A stretch of 64,000 nt of DNA from Intestinicryptomonas porci (GTDB lineage Bacteria > Verrucomicrobiota > Verrucomicrobiia > Opitutales > Intestinicryptomonadaceae): NCBI RefSeq assembly GCF_033971905.1, contig NZ_JALBUT010000004.1:124001-188000 (forward strand). The letters run 5' to 3'. The notes beneath the pieces are model-generated. The model searched no databases and was not told the DNA's origin. It worked only from the letters and a program-made list of their open reading frames with translations. The translations under genes were made by a program, and so were the position numbers. This document shows positions 26,889 to 35,059 of this stretch, one piece after another (within the stretch, counting starts at the first letter, position 1; each line of letters begins with the position of its first letter).

Positions 26889-27598
26889 ATAAAAATTTTC
26901 TCTTTTAAAAATTTAAAAATCCCTTCGGCGCAGAGCAGGGCATGCAGTGCGGAAATCGACGCGTTGTCTTTTATCATTCTGAAATTCGACGCTCCGTTTT
27001 CGGGATACTTTACAGCTACATCCATGTTTATTATTTGGCATCCCGCCCGCGCAAGGCGGACGATGATTTCGATATCAAAGCCCATCCGCGCAAATTTAAG
27101 GCTATGCATAACCTCTGAAACTTTCTTCAGTGGATAAATCCTAAATCCGCACATGGCGTCGCGTATTTTTACCCCCGGAACTTCAAGGGCAACCCAGAAA
27201 TTCGTAATTTTCCTTCCGTAAAACCTCGAAGCGGGAGCATTTTCGTAAACAGGGCATCCGTTTATAACGGCATCTGGATTTTCCACCGACGCCTTTTTGA
27301 AGTCTTCAAATGAGCCAATGCCGTGCTGTCCGTCCGCATCTATTTGGAATACATGCGTAAAACCAAGCTCGCGCGCTTTTTCTGCGCCGCGGCAAAAAGC
27401 GGCTCCCTTTCCGAGATTTTTTTCATTTTTTGCAAAAATAAGCCCGTTTTCTTTTGCGAGGCTTTCAATCTCATTGGCTTCGCGGCTTCCGTCATCGACG
27501 AGTATCACGGGTGCGCCGAGCGACAGCAGTTTAGGCAAAAACTCCTTAAACTGTTCTGCATGGTTGAAAATGGGAACTACTATTGCAAGATTATGCAT
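26873..27598 (-). CDS. Family 2 glycosyltransferase of the aryl polyene cluster (ApeJ N-terminal-like)
   Basis: 241-residue GT-A enzyme. The nucleotide-sugar site shows VVPIFNH, VDDGS and QIDADGQH (the DxD equivalent), followed by an acceptor-side segment with AMCGFRIYP. The C-terminal ~20 residues are basic/hydrophobic and may contact the membrane. Resembles dolichyl-phosphate-mannose-type GT2 enzymes without extra transmembrane helices. In E. coli clusters the same activity is fused with the acyltransferase; here they are separate. Starts three bases after the ligase-dehydratase fusion. Confidence 0.85.
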   Translation of the reverse strand: MHNLAIVVPIFNHAEQFKEFLPKLLSLGAPVILVDDGSREANEIESLAKENGLIFAKNEKNLGKGAAFCRGAEKARELGFTHVFQIDADGQHGIGSFEDFKKASVENPDAVINGCPVYENAPASRFYGRKITNFWVALEVPGVKIRDAMCGFRIYPLKKVSEVMHSLKFARMGFDIEIIVRLARAGCQIINMDVAVKYPENGASNFRMIKDNASISALHALLCAEGIFKFLKEKIFIWKRR

Positions 27599-27601
27599 TT
27601 T

Positions 27602-29266
27602 TCAAAATTCCAAAACTCCCGAAGAACAGGGAAGCCCTTGTTTTGAATAGGAAAACGTGCAGGAATTTTCCCCGTTTTTTATTGAAAGCAAGACAATTTC
27701 GCGCGGTCTTATTATGTTTGAAAATTTCAGCCTTTTTACACGCTTGGGATAATCGGTTTTGTCAAAAAGCTTTTTTGCAAAGTTAATGGCAAAGTGGAGC
27801 TGGATAGCCCCCGGCAAAATTTTTGCCATCGAGAAATGTCCGTTAAAATACGCGCTCTCGGCGGCAAAAAATATTTCCATATCCGCGCCAAAGTCGTGTT
27901 TTTTTATGTCGCAAATTATTGGCTCTTCCGTCTTCAAATTAAAATTTTTTTTAATTTCGCCCTTTAAAATTTTGCCCTGAGCGTTCGTCGGAATTGAATT
28001 TACAACCTTTATTTTTCGGAGAGAAAATTTGGAGTAGAAACTTTCTTTTACGCGCCTGTTTATTTCGCTTAGAAGTTTCAGGCGACCGTTTTCCATAAAA
28101 AACCGCCTGCCTTCGGAATTTAAAACAATAAGCGCCCTAAGCGCATTGCCATCAAAATCCACATGGCAGTTTTCGACAAATTCGTGCGCCAAAACCGCAT
28201 TTTCCATATCGGGAATATTAAGCTGTGTTTCGCCGATTTTAACGAGCCTGTCTATGCGCCCGAAAAAATTAAATTTTCTTCCGCCGCAAAAAATTTCCAC
28301 GATGTCGTTCGTCTGAAATTCTCCGCCGAGCGCGTAGGGGGATTTGGCGAGCAGGCATCCCCGAGCGTCAATGCCGATTTCAACTTCCCCAAAAACGCTC
28401 CAAGAATCGGAAACGCCTCTGTTTCTGCTTGCAATGCCGCCGCTTTCGGTGCTTCCGAAAATCTCCGTGGGAATTGCGCCCCAAATTTCCTTTGCATCGG
28501 CGCATGCCTTTTCTTTCAAAAGCCCGCCGCTTGTCGTGATTGCAGCCACATTTTGCGGGAAATCGTAAAGCTCGCGGTGCCTTGCGACAGCTTCGATGAA
28601 AGACGGCGTTGTTATAAACAAGACTTTCTGATTTTGCTTTTGAATTGCAATAAGTGTTTCAGGATCTCTTATCGTTATTGAATGCGCGGGCATTTTTAGC
28701 GACATCGGATAAAGAAGCCTCCAAAGCATTCCATACAAATGGAAAGGCTCGCAAGTCGAAACCACCGCGCAGTCTTCAAAACGCCCCATGATACTTGCGC
28801 TGTTTTTAGTTTCATCGCTTAGAGTTGCGAAGGTTTTTTCAATCATCTTGGGCGCGGATGTGGAGCCCGACGTAAAAAAGCACACCCTGCTTTCGCGCAT
28901 ATTTATAAAATCGAATTCGCATTCGGGAAGGTCTTTGGGAATGTCGAATAAATTTGCAGAAAGCGTTTTCTTGTTGGTTATTACGGGCAGATTTTCGCTT
29001 TTTGAAAAATCTTCCGCCATCTTTTCGGAAGATGGAAGCATGACACGCTTTTTTGCCTGCAAGAGCGCAAAGAAAAGCGTTGCAAACAAAACGGCGTCGC
29101 CTTCGACGTACAATACAAAATCTTCATGTTTGCTCCCTGCGAAATGCGAAGCGTATCTTGCAACGTCTTTTTTCATTTGCCCAAACGAAACCGAACCTTT
29201 TTCAAGCTTGAAAGCGGCAAAGTCTGAAACATTTTCCGTAAAGAAATTTTCGGGGCTAACAAACAT
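27602..29266 (-). CDS. AMP-dependent acyl-ACP ligase fused to a hotdog dehydratase (ApeH-ApeI-like)
   Basis: 554 residues with two modules. Residues about 1-450 form an ANL-superfamily adenylating enzyme: FFTSGSTSAPK P-loop, EIFGSTESGG, and the C-terminal lysine motif QGKILKGEI. It should activate an aryl acid such as 4-hydroxybenzoate and load it on an acyl carrier protein. Residues about 460-554 form a hotdog dehydratase-like domain with GHFSMAKILPGAIQLHFA. That domain keeps the FabZ-type His (GHF) but has His where FabZ carries Glu (LQLEA), complementary to the ApeP-like protein. In described clusters these are usually two proteins. Overlaps the upstream membrane gene by 11 bases. Confidence 0.85.
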   Translation of the reverse strand: MFVSPENFFTENVSDFAAFKLEKGSVSFGQMKKDVARYASHFAGSKHEDFVLYVEGDAVLFATLFFALLQAKKRVMLPSSEKMAEDFSKSENLPVITNKKTLSANLFDIPKDLPECEFDFINMRESRVCFFTSGSTSAPKMIEKTFATLSDETKNSASIMGRFEDCAVVSTCEPFHLYGMLWRLLYPMSLKMPAHSITIRDPETLIAIQKQNQKVLFITTPSFIEAVARHRELYDFPQNVAAITTSGGLLKEKACADAKEIWGAIPTEIFGSTESGGIASRNRGVSDSWSVFGEVEIGIDARGCLLAKSPYALGGEFQTNDIVEIFCGGRKFNFFGRIDRLVKIGETQLNIPDMENAVLAHEFVENCHVDFDGNALRALIVLNSEGRRFFMENGRLKLLSEINRRVKESFYSKFSLRKIKVVNSIPTNAQGKILKGEIKKNFNLKTEEPIICDIKKHDFGADMEIFFAAESAYFNGHFSMAKILPGAIQLHFAINFAKKLFDKTDYPKRVKRLKFSNIIRPREIVLLSIKNGENSCTFSYSKQGLPCSSGVLEF

Positions 29267-29792
29267 CTTTTAAAGCCTTTCTACGCGCCAGGTATTCGAA
29301 AAAAAACATGAGCACAATTAAAATGTAAGACAAAAATCCGTTGAATGCCGCCCAAACTTCATTCGACATAAAAACGGTCGCAAGAGAACACATGGCGAGG
29401 AAAAACATAAACACCGCCCAGGCGAAAGTCGCCTTGCGCGCGTATTCTACCCCCTTTTGGGGGAGTGCTCCGCGCATTTTTTCGCCGATAATCTGAACGA
29501 GAGGCTTTTTTTTAAGCGAAAGCGCAAATACTGCCATTACGGTGAAATTCATCACAACGGGATAGAACTTGACCAACTCCGCCCTGCCAAGAACCGCCGA
29601 AAGCGCGATGACCGAAATCCCGCCAACAAGCAGGATTTTTTGGCGGTTTATGAAAAAGCCAAGCAACACCGCGATAGTCAAAACGGCAACCGCCGCTTCG
29701 CCGCATCCGCTTTTTATCGCGAAGAAAACCGCAAACGGATAGCATGCAACGACGGCGGCCGCAATGGCTTTTACTGGCGCGCTACTTTTCAT
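29256..29792 (-). CDS. Polytopic membrane protein of the aryl polyene cluster (ApeG-like)
   Basis: 178 residues with about five to six hydrophobic helices and a basic C-terminus (EYLARRKALKD). It has no catalytic motif. Small integral membrane proteins of this size sit between the carrier proteins and the ligase in E. coli-type aryl polyene clusters, so I infer it is the ApeG equivalent, perhaps an assembly scaffold at the inner membrane. Function unknown. Overlaps the carrier-protein stop and the ligase start by 11 bases each. Confidence 0.7.
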   Translation of the reverse strand: MKSSAPVKAIAAAVVACYPFAVFFAIKSGCGEAAVAVLTIAVLLGFFINRQKILLVGGISVIALSAVLGRAELVKFYPVVMNFTVMAVFALSLKKKPLVQIIGEKMRGALPQKGVEYARKATFAWAVFMFFLAMCSLATVFMSNEVWAAFNGFLSYILIVLMFFFEYLARRKALKDVC

Positions 29793-30033
29793 TCACAAGC
29801 TTTTCGACAATATCGACCACTTCGCCAAACGTTCTGATTTTCTTGAAATCTTCCGGATTTACGCGCTTTTTTGTCTTTTGCTGCAAGCGCACCACCAAAT
29901 CGACCGCGTCTATCGAATCCAAATCAAGTTCCGTAAACAGGTTCGTGGAGTCGCTTATAGAGCTTTTTTCGCATTCAAACTCTTCGGAAAGAATGTCTTT
30001 TATAGAATTTGCAATTTCTTCTCTTGTTGCCAT
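29782..30033 (-). CDS. Acyl carrier protein, second (ApeF-like)
   Basis: 83-residue acidic four-helix carrier protein. The phosphopantetheine attachment site is the Ser in ELDLDSIDAVDL, around residue 38. It follows the first carrier protein by four bases. Aryl polyene systems use two dedicated carriers; one usually holds the aryl starter and the other the malonyl extender, but which is which cannot be told from sequence. Confidence 0.92.
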   Translation of the reverse strand: MATREEIANSIKDILSEEFECEKSSISDSTNLFTELDLDSIDAVDLVVRLQQKTKKRVNPEDFKKIRTFGEVVDIVEKLVNEK

Positions 30034-30037
30034 GTTT

Positions 30038-30310
30038 TTATTTTGTTTGGGTTGATAAATTTTTTATGATGTAGTCGGCTATCGTATCCACCGAAAAGAA
30101 TATTTCGCTGTTGTCTTCAAATTCAGAAAACGTAACGCCGAACTTTTTTTTGATTTCCATTCCCAACTCCAAGGCGTCTATAGAGTCCAAGCCCAGTCCG
30201 TCCTTGAAAAGCGGGGCTGTCTGCTCTATGTCGTCGGGCGACATGTCTTCCAAATTTAGAGCGGTTATGATTAGCTCTTTTACTTGTTCAGATATTTCTT
30301 TTTTATCCAT
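30038..30310 (-). CDS. Acyl carrier protein, first (ApeE-like)
   Basis: 90-residue acidic carrier protein. The 4'-phosphopantetheine Ser is in GLGLDSIDALEL near residue 40, and the helix II sequence after it is typical of polyketide-type carriers. Six bases downstream of the acyltransferase stop and four before the second carrier, so co-translated. Needs a phosphopantetheinyl transferase encoded elsewhere. Confidence 0.92.
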   Translation of the reverse strand: MDKKEISEQVKELIITALNLEDMSPDDIEQTAPLFKDGLGLDSIDALELGMEIKKKFGVTFSEFEDNSEIFFSVDTIADYIIKNLSTQTK

Positions 30311-30316
30311 AAGTTG

Positions 30317-31027
30317 TTATATTTTTAAAATTTCCGATATTTTTGAAGTCAAAATCCTCGACTTTTTCGCGTTGCTTAAATCGGGGTTTGCTTCCGGAAA
30401 GATTGGGGCAAATTCTTGAAGCGCAAACTTCACTGTGCGGTTTGAAACGCTCAGCGGATTGGAGGTCTTCCCCAAAATCAAAGGGTCGCAAGTTATGCGC
30501 ACGGGAATGACGTGGCAGGCTGTTTTTATCGCAATCCGCGCGGCTCCCGAATGCACTTTTTTGCGGGGATTGTCGCTGCGCGTGCCTTCTGGGAAAATTA
30601 TGACATTTATTCCGCTTCTTATCGCGTCCGCCGCCTTGTCGATTGATGAAATATCGAACTCCTTTGTGGGAATAAATATGCTCCTTACAATAGGCCTAAG
30701 CAAAATATTGCGAAGAAGAGACTCTTTTACGATGCAAACCGAGTTTTCATAGGAGCTCATCAAAAACACGATGTCAAGCAGAGTGGGGTGGTTTGCGGCA
30801 ATTACAACTCCCCTGTGCGAAGAGTTCAAATTTTTCTTTTCAAGCTTTATCAAACGGAAAAACTCCAATCCGCCGACAAAAAATTTCCACGACAACCTTA
30901 ACGCAGATATTGCATGTTCCTTTGAAAACAGCATGGCAACGGGAACAACCACTATCCCCATCAAAAAGCCGCCGACTCCGAACAATGCAAAGAATATTGC
31001 GGTTAAAACTGAACGCAAGAACGTCAT
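30317..31027 (-). CDS. 1-acylglycerol-3-phosphate acyltransferase-like protein (PlsC type, ApeD-like)
   Basis: Membrane-associated acyltransferase of the PlsC/LPLAT family. A hydrophobic N-terminus (FLRSVLTAIFFALF...) is followed by block I NHPTLLD (catalytic HxxxxD) and block III FPEGTRS. With the ATG at 31027 it has 236 residues and overlaps the upstream gene as ATGA, which decides the start over a longer in-frame form. Expected to attach an acyl group when the polyene-lipid anchor is made. Position between chain-length factor and carrier proteins matches ApeD. Confidence 0.87.
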   Translation of the reverse strand: MTFLRSVLTAIFFALFGVGGFLMGIVVVPVAMLFSKEHAISALRLSWKFFVGGLEFFRLIKLEKKNLNSSHRGVVIAANHPTLLDIVFLMSSYENSVCIVKESLLRNILLRPIVRSIFIPTKEFDISSIDKAADAIRSGINVIIFPEGTRSDNPRKKVHSGAARIAIKTACHVIPVRITCDPLILGKTSNPLSVSNRTVKFALQEFAPIFPEANPDLSNAKKSRILTSKISEILKI

Positions 31028-31629
31028 ACTGCCGATTTTAATTTCAAAAATTTGCCGCAAATTTCTCCGCCGTTTTCAAAAAAGCATTTTAATTTTTCAA
31101 AACTCATCGGCTCTACCGAAAAATTGCCGAATTCGACGCAAATTTCGCCGCTTTCGCAATTTTCACAATAAAACGCCAGCCCGCAAGGCGGCGCACTTTC
31201 GCCGTCAATCATATCAAGCAGCGGCTCCTGTGCATATACAAACAAAACTTTGCCCGTTTCCAAAAAGGCTTCAACCAATCCCGCTTCGAGAGAATTTTCG
31301 CCCGCGGCAATGGCAGTGTAGGGAGACTTGTTCTTTTCAACAATCGAAAACATACCCATCGGGAAATTGTGCACCGAAGAAGAAAAACCGTTCGGAGAAA
31401 CGCCCATACCCGAGTTTAAGGAGTCGAAAAGCTTAATGCAGTCGTTCAAACAGCCGTATCTCGATGCAAAAACAGACTTGTAGCCGCTTTTGCCGCCCGC
31501 AAGGGCATTCGCCAATTGAAAAACGATTTTGCCCGTTAGGTCAAGCTTGCGCCTTGCAAGCATCGGCAAAAACGAAACATCCGGCGACGCTCCTTCAAAA
31601 ATTTTAAATCCTTTAATTTTAATGGGCAT
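31024..31629 (-). CDS. Ketosynthase-like chain-length factor (ApeC-like)
   Basis: 201-residue truncated thiolase-fold protein. The stretch SPNGFSSSVHNFPMGMFSI and AIAAGENSLEAGL match the short 'beta-ketoacyl synthase-like, N-terminal' family that partners ApeO. There is no catalytic Cys in the usual nucleophile context, so it is expected to act as the non-catalytic chain-length partner rather than a condensing enzyme. I start at MPIKIKGF (31629); a longer in-frame leader is Cys/Tyr-rich and not family-like. First gene of the eleven-gene minus operon, so its promoter should lie in 31630-31746, where I could not find a convincing -35/-10 pair. Confidence 0.82.
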   Translation of the reverse strand: MPIKIKGFKIFEGASPDVSFLPMLARRKLDLTGKIVFQLANALAGGKSGYKSVFASRYGCLNDCIKLFDSLNSGMGVSPNGFSSSVHNFPMGMFSIVEKNKSPYTAIAAGENSLEAGLVEAFLETGKVLFVYAQEPLLDMIDGESAPPCGLAFYCENCESGEICVEFGNFSVEPMSFEKLKCFFENGGEICGKFLKLKSAV

Positions 31630-31746
31630 AAAAAATCTTTTTAAATAACACCCATTAACAATGCAATAATAAAATTCCGCCATATAAAGCGCATAAAAAT
31701 CCCTTATGGAAAATTTTATGCTTTGGGGAACGCAAAAACTATTCTG

Positions 31747-32271
31747 CTAATGGCGCATTGCCAAATTTTTTAAATCGGAATAAAATTTAGCATACTCTTT
31801 AGAAGTTATCTGCCGCTGAGTGCTTAAAATGAGCATGGGGCATTCTCCAAGCCCATACCCATATCCCGGGTGTGAATGTTTATGGGGATTTTCAAAGAAA
31901 CCGCATTTTTTATAAAAACGCAATCTTGCGGCCGATTGCGCATCCGTAATTTTATCTATTTCAAGAACGAGTATTTTATCGGTTGCAGACTTGAATTCTT
32001 CCATAATCTTAAAACCATATCCGCGTCCGCGCAAATCTTTATTTACGGCAAAATGTTCTATGTATATAAAATTGTCGAAATCCCAATACGAAATAAAGCC
32101 TGCAAGCACATTGTTTTCTTCATGGCAAATCAAGTGGTACCTTTCGCTTTCAAATGCCATTTTTTGCTGAAATTCAGTCCGCTGTTCGGCAAGGGGAAAA
32201 CTTTCTTCATACAACCTTTTAAATTGCGGATAAATTTTGTCCGAATTGCTTTTTACCTCAATTTTATTCAT
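31747..32271 (-). CDS. GNAT family N-acetyltransferase
   Basis: 174-residue acetyl-CoA-dependent acetyltransferase. The acetyl-CoA-binding motif A is present as EHFAVNKDLRGRGYGFKIMEEF (R/Q-x-x-G-x-G/A pattern in LRGRGYG), and the motif B Tyr is in RLRFYKKCGFFE. The N-terminal half matches free-standing GNAT enzymes acting on small molecules or protein N-termini. The substrate is unknown. It is transcribed in the same direction as the pigment operon but separated by about 120 bp, upstream of it. Confidence 0.88.
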   Translation of the reverse strand: MNKIEVKSNSDKIYPQFKRLYEESFPLAEQRTEFQQKMAFESERYHLICHEENNVLAGFISYWDFDNFIYIEHFAVNKDLRGRGYGFKIMEEFKSATDKILVLEIDKITDAQSAARLRFYKKCGFFENPHKHSHPGYGYGLGECPMLILSTQRQITSKEYAKFYSDLKNLAMRH

Positions 32272-32579
32272 GACAGATTATAGATTCAGCCTTTATCCGC
32301 AATTTACGCAAGCCAAAACAGGCAAATATTATGATTAACCGGAATACTTATTTTATCAAGGCGTGCAATACCAACGTTTCAATCTCGTTTTAACTCATTA
32401 GACATAATATATATTGTGCGACAAATTCGGATTGTTAATTATTTGGCTATCAATATGTTTGTTTGTGAGAAATATTGTTTAAAGGCATTTATTTTGCGTG
32501 CCATAATCTTTGATTTATCTTGGGAATTTTAAATTTAAGAATTGTAATTTAACAGTATTTATTGCAAGAATTTTAGAAT
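32272..32579. other. Intergenic region between GNAT and DoxX genes
   Basis: About 308 AT-rich bases between divergently transcribed genes. I see no open frame, RNA gene or strong hairpin. It should hold the promoters of both flanking genes, but no -35/-10 pair is good enough to name. Confidence 0.6.
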
Positions 32580-33218
32580 ATGAAAAAGTTAAGCGAATTT
32601 TTAATTTGTTTCTTCAAGAACATTCCCGCAAGTTCGGACGCTCAATCGGCGGCGGTTTCAATTTTTAGAATTTTTGCGGGAATTATGATGTTGCCTTACG
32701 GCTGGTCGAAAATTCAAAACTATGGCGAGCTTTCCGTAAATTTTTTCAATGACCCGATTGGCATTGGCATGTTGCCTTCGCTTTGGCTTACGCTTTTTGC
32801 CCAGATTGGATGTGCCGCAATGTTGATTTTGGGCTTACAGACAAGATTTGCCGCGTTTGTGCTTTTTATAAATATGGCGGTCGCCACAAAATTCCATTTT
32901 TTCGATCCTTTTTTCGTGAAAGCTCTGCCGATATTGTTTTTGGGCATGTATGCGTTCTTAATGGTTTCGGGCGGCGGAAAGTTTTCTCTCGACAATTTAA
33001 TTTTTAGGAATGTAAAAACTGAAAATTCCGCGCGTTCAAACATGAACATTTTTTCGCGTTCCGTGAGGATTGCCGTTTGTTTTGTTCTATCTTGGATTGT
33101 CTTTTCAAACGCATTTTCGGGAATTTTTAGTTTTCTGATATTGGCTTTGGTTTTTGCGCTTTTCGCGAGCGCAATTTACGGATATTGTCCGATAACAGAC
33201 ATTATTAGAAAAAAGTAG
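32580..33218 (+). CDS. DoxX family membrane protein
   Basis: 212-residue integral membrane protein with about five helices. The DoxX pattern is visible: FRIFAGIMMLPYGWSKI in the first helix, then LAQIGCAAMLILGLQTRFAA and FFDPFFVKALPILFLGMYAFL. DoxX proteins are four-helix quinone-associated or redox-linked membrane proteins of uncertain function; in mycobacteria a DoxX protein works with superoxide dismutase and thiol export. The C-terminal half adds an extra hydrophobic hairpin and ends in GYCPITDIIRKK. This resembles the DUF2892-like (YgaP-type) membrane tail that precedes rhodanese domains, so the protein may be a DoxX-DUF2892 fusion. Monocistronic, ending at a bidirectional terminator. 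Confidence 0.82.
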   Translation: MKKLSEFLICFFKNIPASSDAQSAAVSIFRIFAGIMMLPYGWSKIQNYGELSVNFFNDPIGIGMLPSLWLTLFAQIGCAAMLILGLQTRFAAFVLFINMAVATKFHFFDPFFVKALPILFLGMYAFLMVSGGGKFSLDNLIFRNVKTENSARSNMNIFSRSVRIAVCFVLSWIVFSNAFSGIFSFLILALVFALFASAIYGYCPITDIIRKK

Positions 33219-33284
33219 TTAATTATAAAAAAGCAAGCTTGCCTGACGTTTCCATATTTGGAATTTTCTACAAAATATGCACGC

Positions 33285-33326
33285 AAAAAAAACTTCGGAT
33301 ATTTGCAAAGTCCGAAGTTTTTTGAT
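33285..33326. terminator. Bidirectional intrinsic terminator
   Basis: Perfect nine-base stem (aacttcgga at 33291-33299 and tccgaagtt at 33311-33319) flanked by A-run and T-run, between the convergent DoxX and GH20-like genes. It can serve both. Confidence 0.9.
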
Positions 33327-33341
33327 TTTTTTAGCGAACCC

Positions 33342-35054
33342 CTATTCTTCCGTGCGGTTTGCAAATGCCCTCATTGAGCTTTCAAAAAGACCGCCGATTC
33401 TTGCGCGCGCAAGCCAAATTTGCTCGTATTGAGAGCGCATAACTTTGAGGGTTTTTCGCAAGTTCAAGCTTTGGATTTTTTCATCGTCGCTTGCCCTTGC
33501 AACCGTCCATTTTATAAGGTCTGCGGCAAGCGCGATTTCACCCTTGCAAACTTCGGCATCGGGGCTGTGAGGCTCCGCCTTTGAGAGAAATTCTATCGCC
33601 TTGTTTGCGCCTTCAAACATAGATTTAAAATGTTCTTCCGCGCCCTGCTCTTTAAGCTCCGCAATTTTCTTTGAGTCGGCAAAGAAAAGTTTGTTATGAA
33701 GCGAATGCAATTTCTTTGCGGGATCGCACCTGCCAAGTTCTGTAAGGGCTTTTGACATGTTTCCGGTCGGGTCTTGGAATACAAACATATCAGCCGCCTT
33801 GCAGACATCGGCTTCTTCAAAATCATCGCCCCATGCAGATTGGGCGAACGCCAAAACCGCAAGCCACATCGCGCACCAAGCCTGATGGTTGCCGTTGTCG
33901 CCCCAGTTTGTGAGCATTGCGCCCATTGCCCCCCATTTTTTCGCGGAAGAGCAAACGTCTTTTACGTTTTGATAGGCTGTATCAAGGCGTATTGCAAAAC
34001 TGTTCCAAGTATTTGTTCCGCCAACCACGATGAAGTCGCGTTTTTGGTCGTGCAGAATTTTAGCCTCTTCGTCTATGGGGCTGTCGGGATAATACCCCCA
34101 GAGAAGCGCAACCAAGTCTTCGGGAAGCTCTTTTGCAAATTCAGGCTCTTCCAAGATTACGTCAGCCCAAATGTGAATTCTCTTGCCGTGGTTTTTGGCA
34201 AGTTTTGAAAGTTCTTTCACATAGTTTGCGTAAACCTTGTATTTGCCGATTTTATCGCATTCTTCCTTCGATCTTCCCGTTCCAAATTCCCACGGCTCGT
34301 CGCACCCCGCATTGAAGTTTTTGGATGTGAAGTTCGGCAAAAAGTCGTCGTAAAGAGAGCCGATGAAATCGAGAGATTCTTTTGACGGATAAAGGGTTGT
34401 GGGATACGGGCGTTCGTTGCCCATAGGGTCGATAAACGGAGCCTCGCATTCGGCAAGATGTTGGTATTCGGGATAGCGAAGCCATCTGTCCATATGCCCC
34501 AAGCTGTTCAAATTCGGGACAAGCTCGATGTTCGCGCGGGCGCAAAGAGCGTCTAAAATTTTATATTGCTGGGGAGTCATCGGAGTGCTGTCGCCCCAAA
34601 CAAGCTCGTGGTTTTGAAAAGCGAAAGTATGCTCTGTATAAAGCTCGAGCCTGTTGAACTTGAAAAGCGAAAGCAAATCCACAAGGTAGGCAAGAGTTTG
34701 CATCGTCGGGACTTTACACCTGCTTATATCAAGCATAAAACCGCGAATTTTAAGCGTTGGCTCGTCAACGATTTTTAGGCATTGCACGCCCTCTTTAGAG
34801 CCTTGCGCTATCGCCTGGCGCAAGGTTTGAAATGCCATGCGCGCGCCCTCTTCACCCGAAGTTCTGATGGTTATGCCGTCTTTTGAAACATCGAGTTCGT
34901 ACGCCTCTTTGCAGGGTACGGGATATGTCAAATCAAGCTTTACTTTTGCGCCCTGCGGAATTCCGGCGGGAGAGAGAATGACATCGCCCTGCTTCAAGGG
35001 CAAAAATTCTCCCTCGCGGATTTCAACCGATTTTGGTTTTGGAAAGAAAAACAT
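33342..35054 (-). CDS. GH20-like beta-N-acetylhexosaminidase
   Basis: 570-residue protein. An N-terminal GH20b-like domain (about 5-100) is followed by a TIM barrel beginning at RGFMLDISRCKVP. The catalytic Asp-Glu pair of the family corresponds to Asp252-Glu253 in NAGCDEPWEFG, where substrate-assisted GH20 enzymes have GGDE. It should remove terminal GlcNAc/GalNAc from glycans or muropeptides. No signal peptide is visible (start MFFFPKPKSVEIREG), so it is probably cytoplasmic and would act on imported oligosaccharides or recycled muropeptides. The C-terminal ~170 residues are helical. Five bases after the DUF1015 gene, so the two are one transcript. Confidence 0.82.
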   Translation of the reverse strand: MFFFPKPKSVEIREGEFLPLKQGDVILSPAGIPQGAKVKLDLTYPVPCKEAYELDVSKDGITIRTSGEEGARMAFQTLRQAIAQGSKEGVQCLKIVDEPTLKIRGFMLDISRCKVPTMQTLAYLVDLLSLFKFNRLELYTEHTFAFQNHELVWGDSTPMTPQQYKILDALCARANIELVPNLNSLGHMDRWLRYPEYQHLAECEAPFIDPMGNERPYPTTLYPSKESLDFIGSLYDDFLPNFTSKNFNAGCDEPWEFGTGRSKEECDKIGKYKVYANYVKELSKLAKNHGKRIHIWADVILEEPEFAKELPEDLVALLWGYYPDSPIDEEAKILHDQKRDFIVVGGTNTWNSFAIRLDTAYQNVKDVCSSAKKWGAMGAMLTNWGDNGNHQAWCAMWLAVLAFAQSAWGDDFEEADVCKAADMFVFQDPTGNMSKALTELGRCDPAKKLHSLHNKLFFADSKKIAELKEQGAEEHFKSMFEGANKAIEFLSKAEPHSPDAEVCKGEIALAADLIKWTVARASDDEKIQSLNLRKTLKVMRSQYEQIWLARARIGGLFESSMRAFANRTEE

Positions 35055-35059
35055 GGCTT

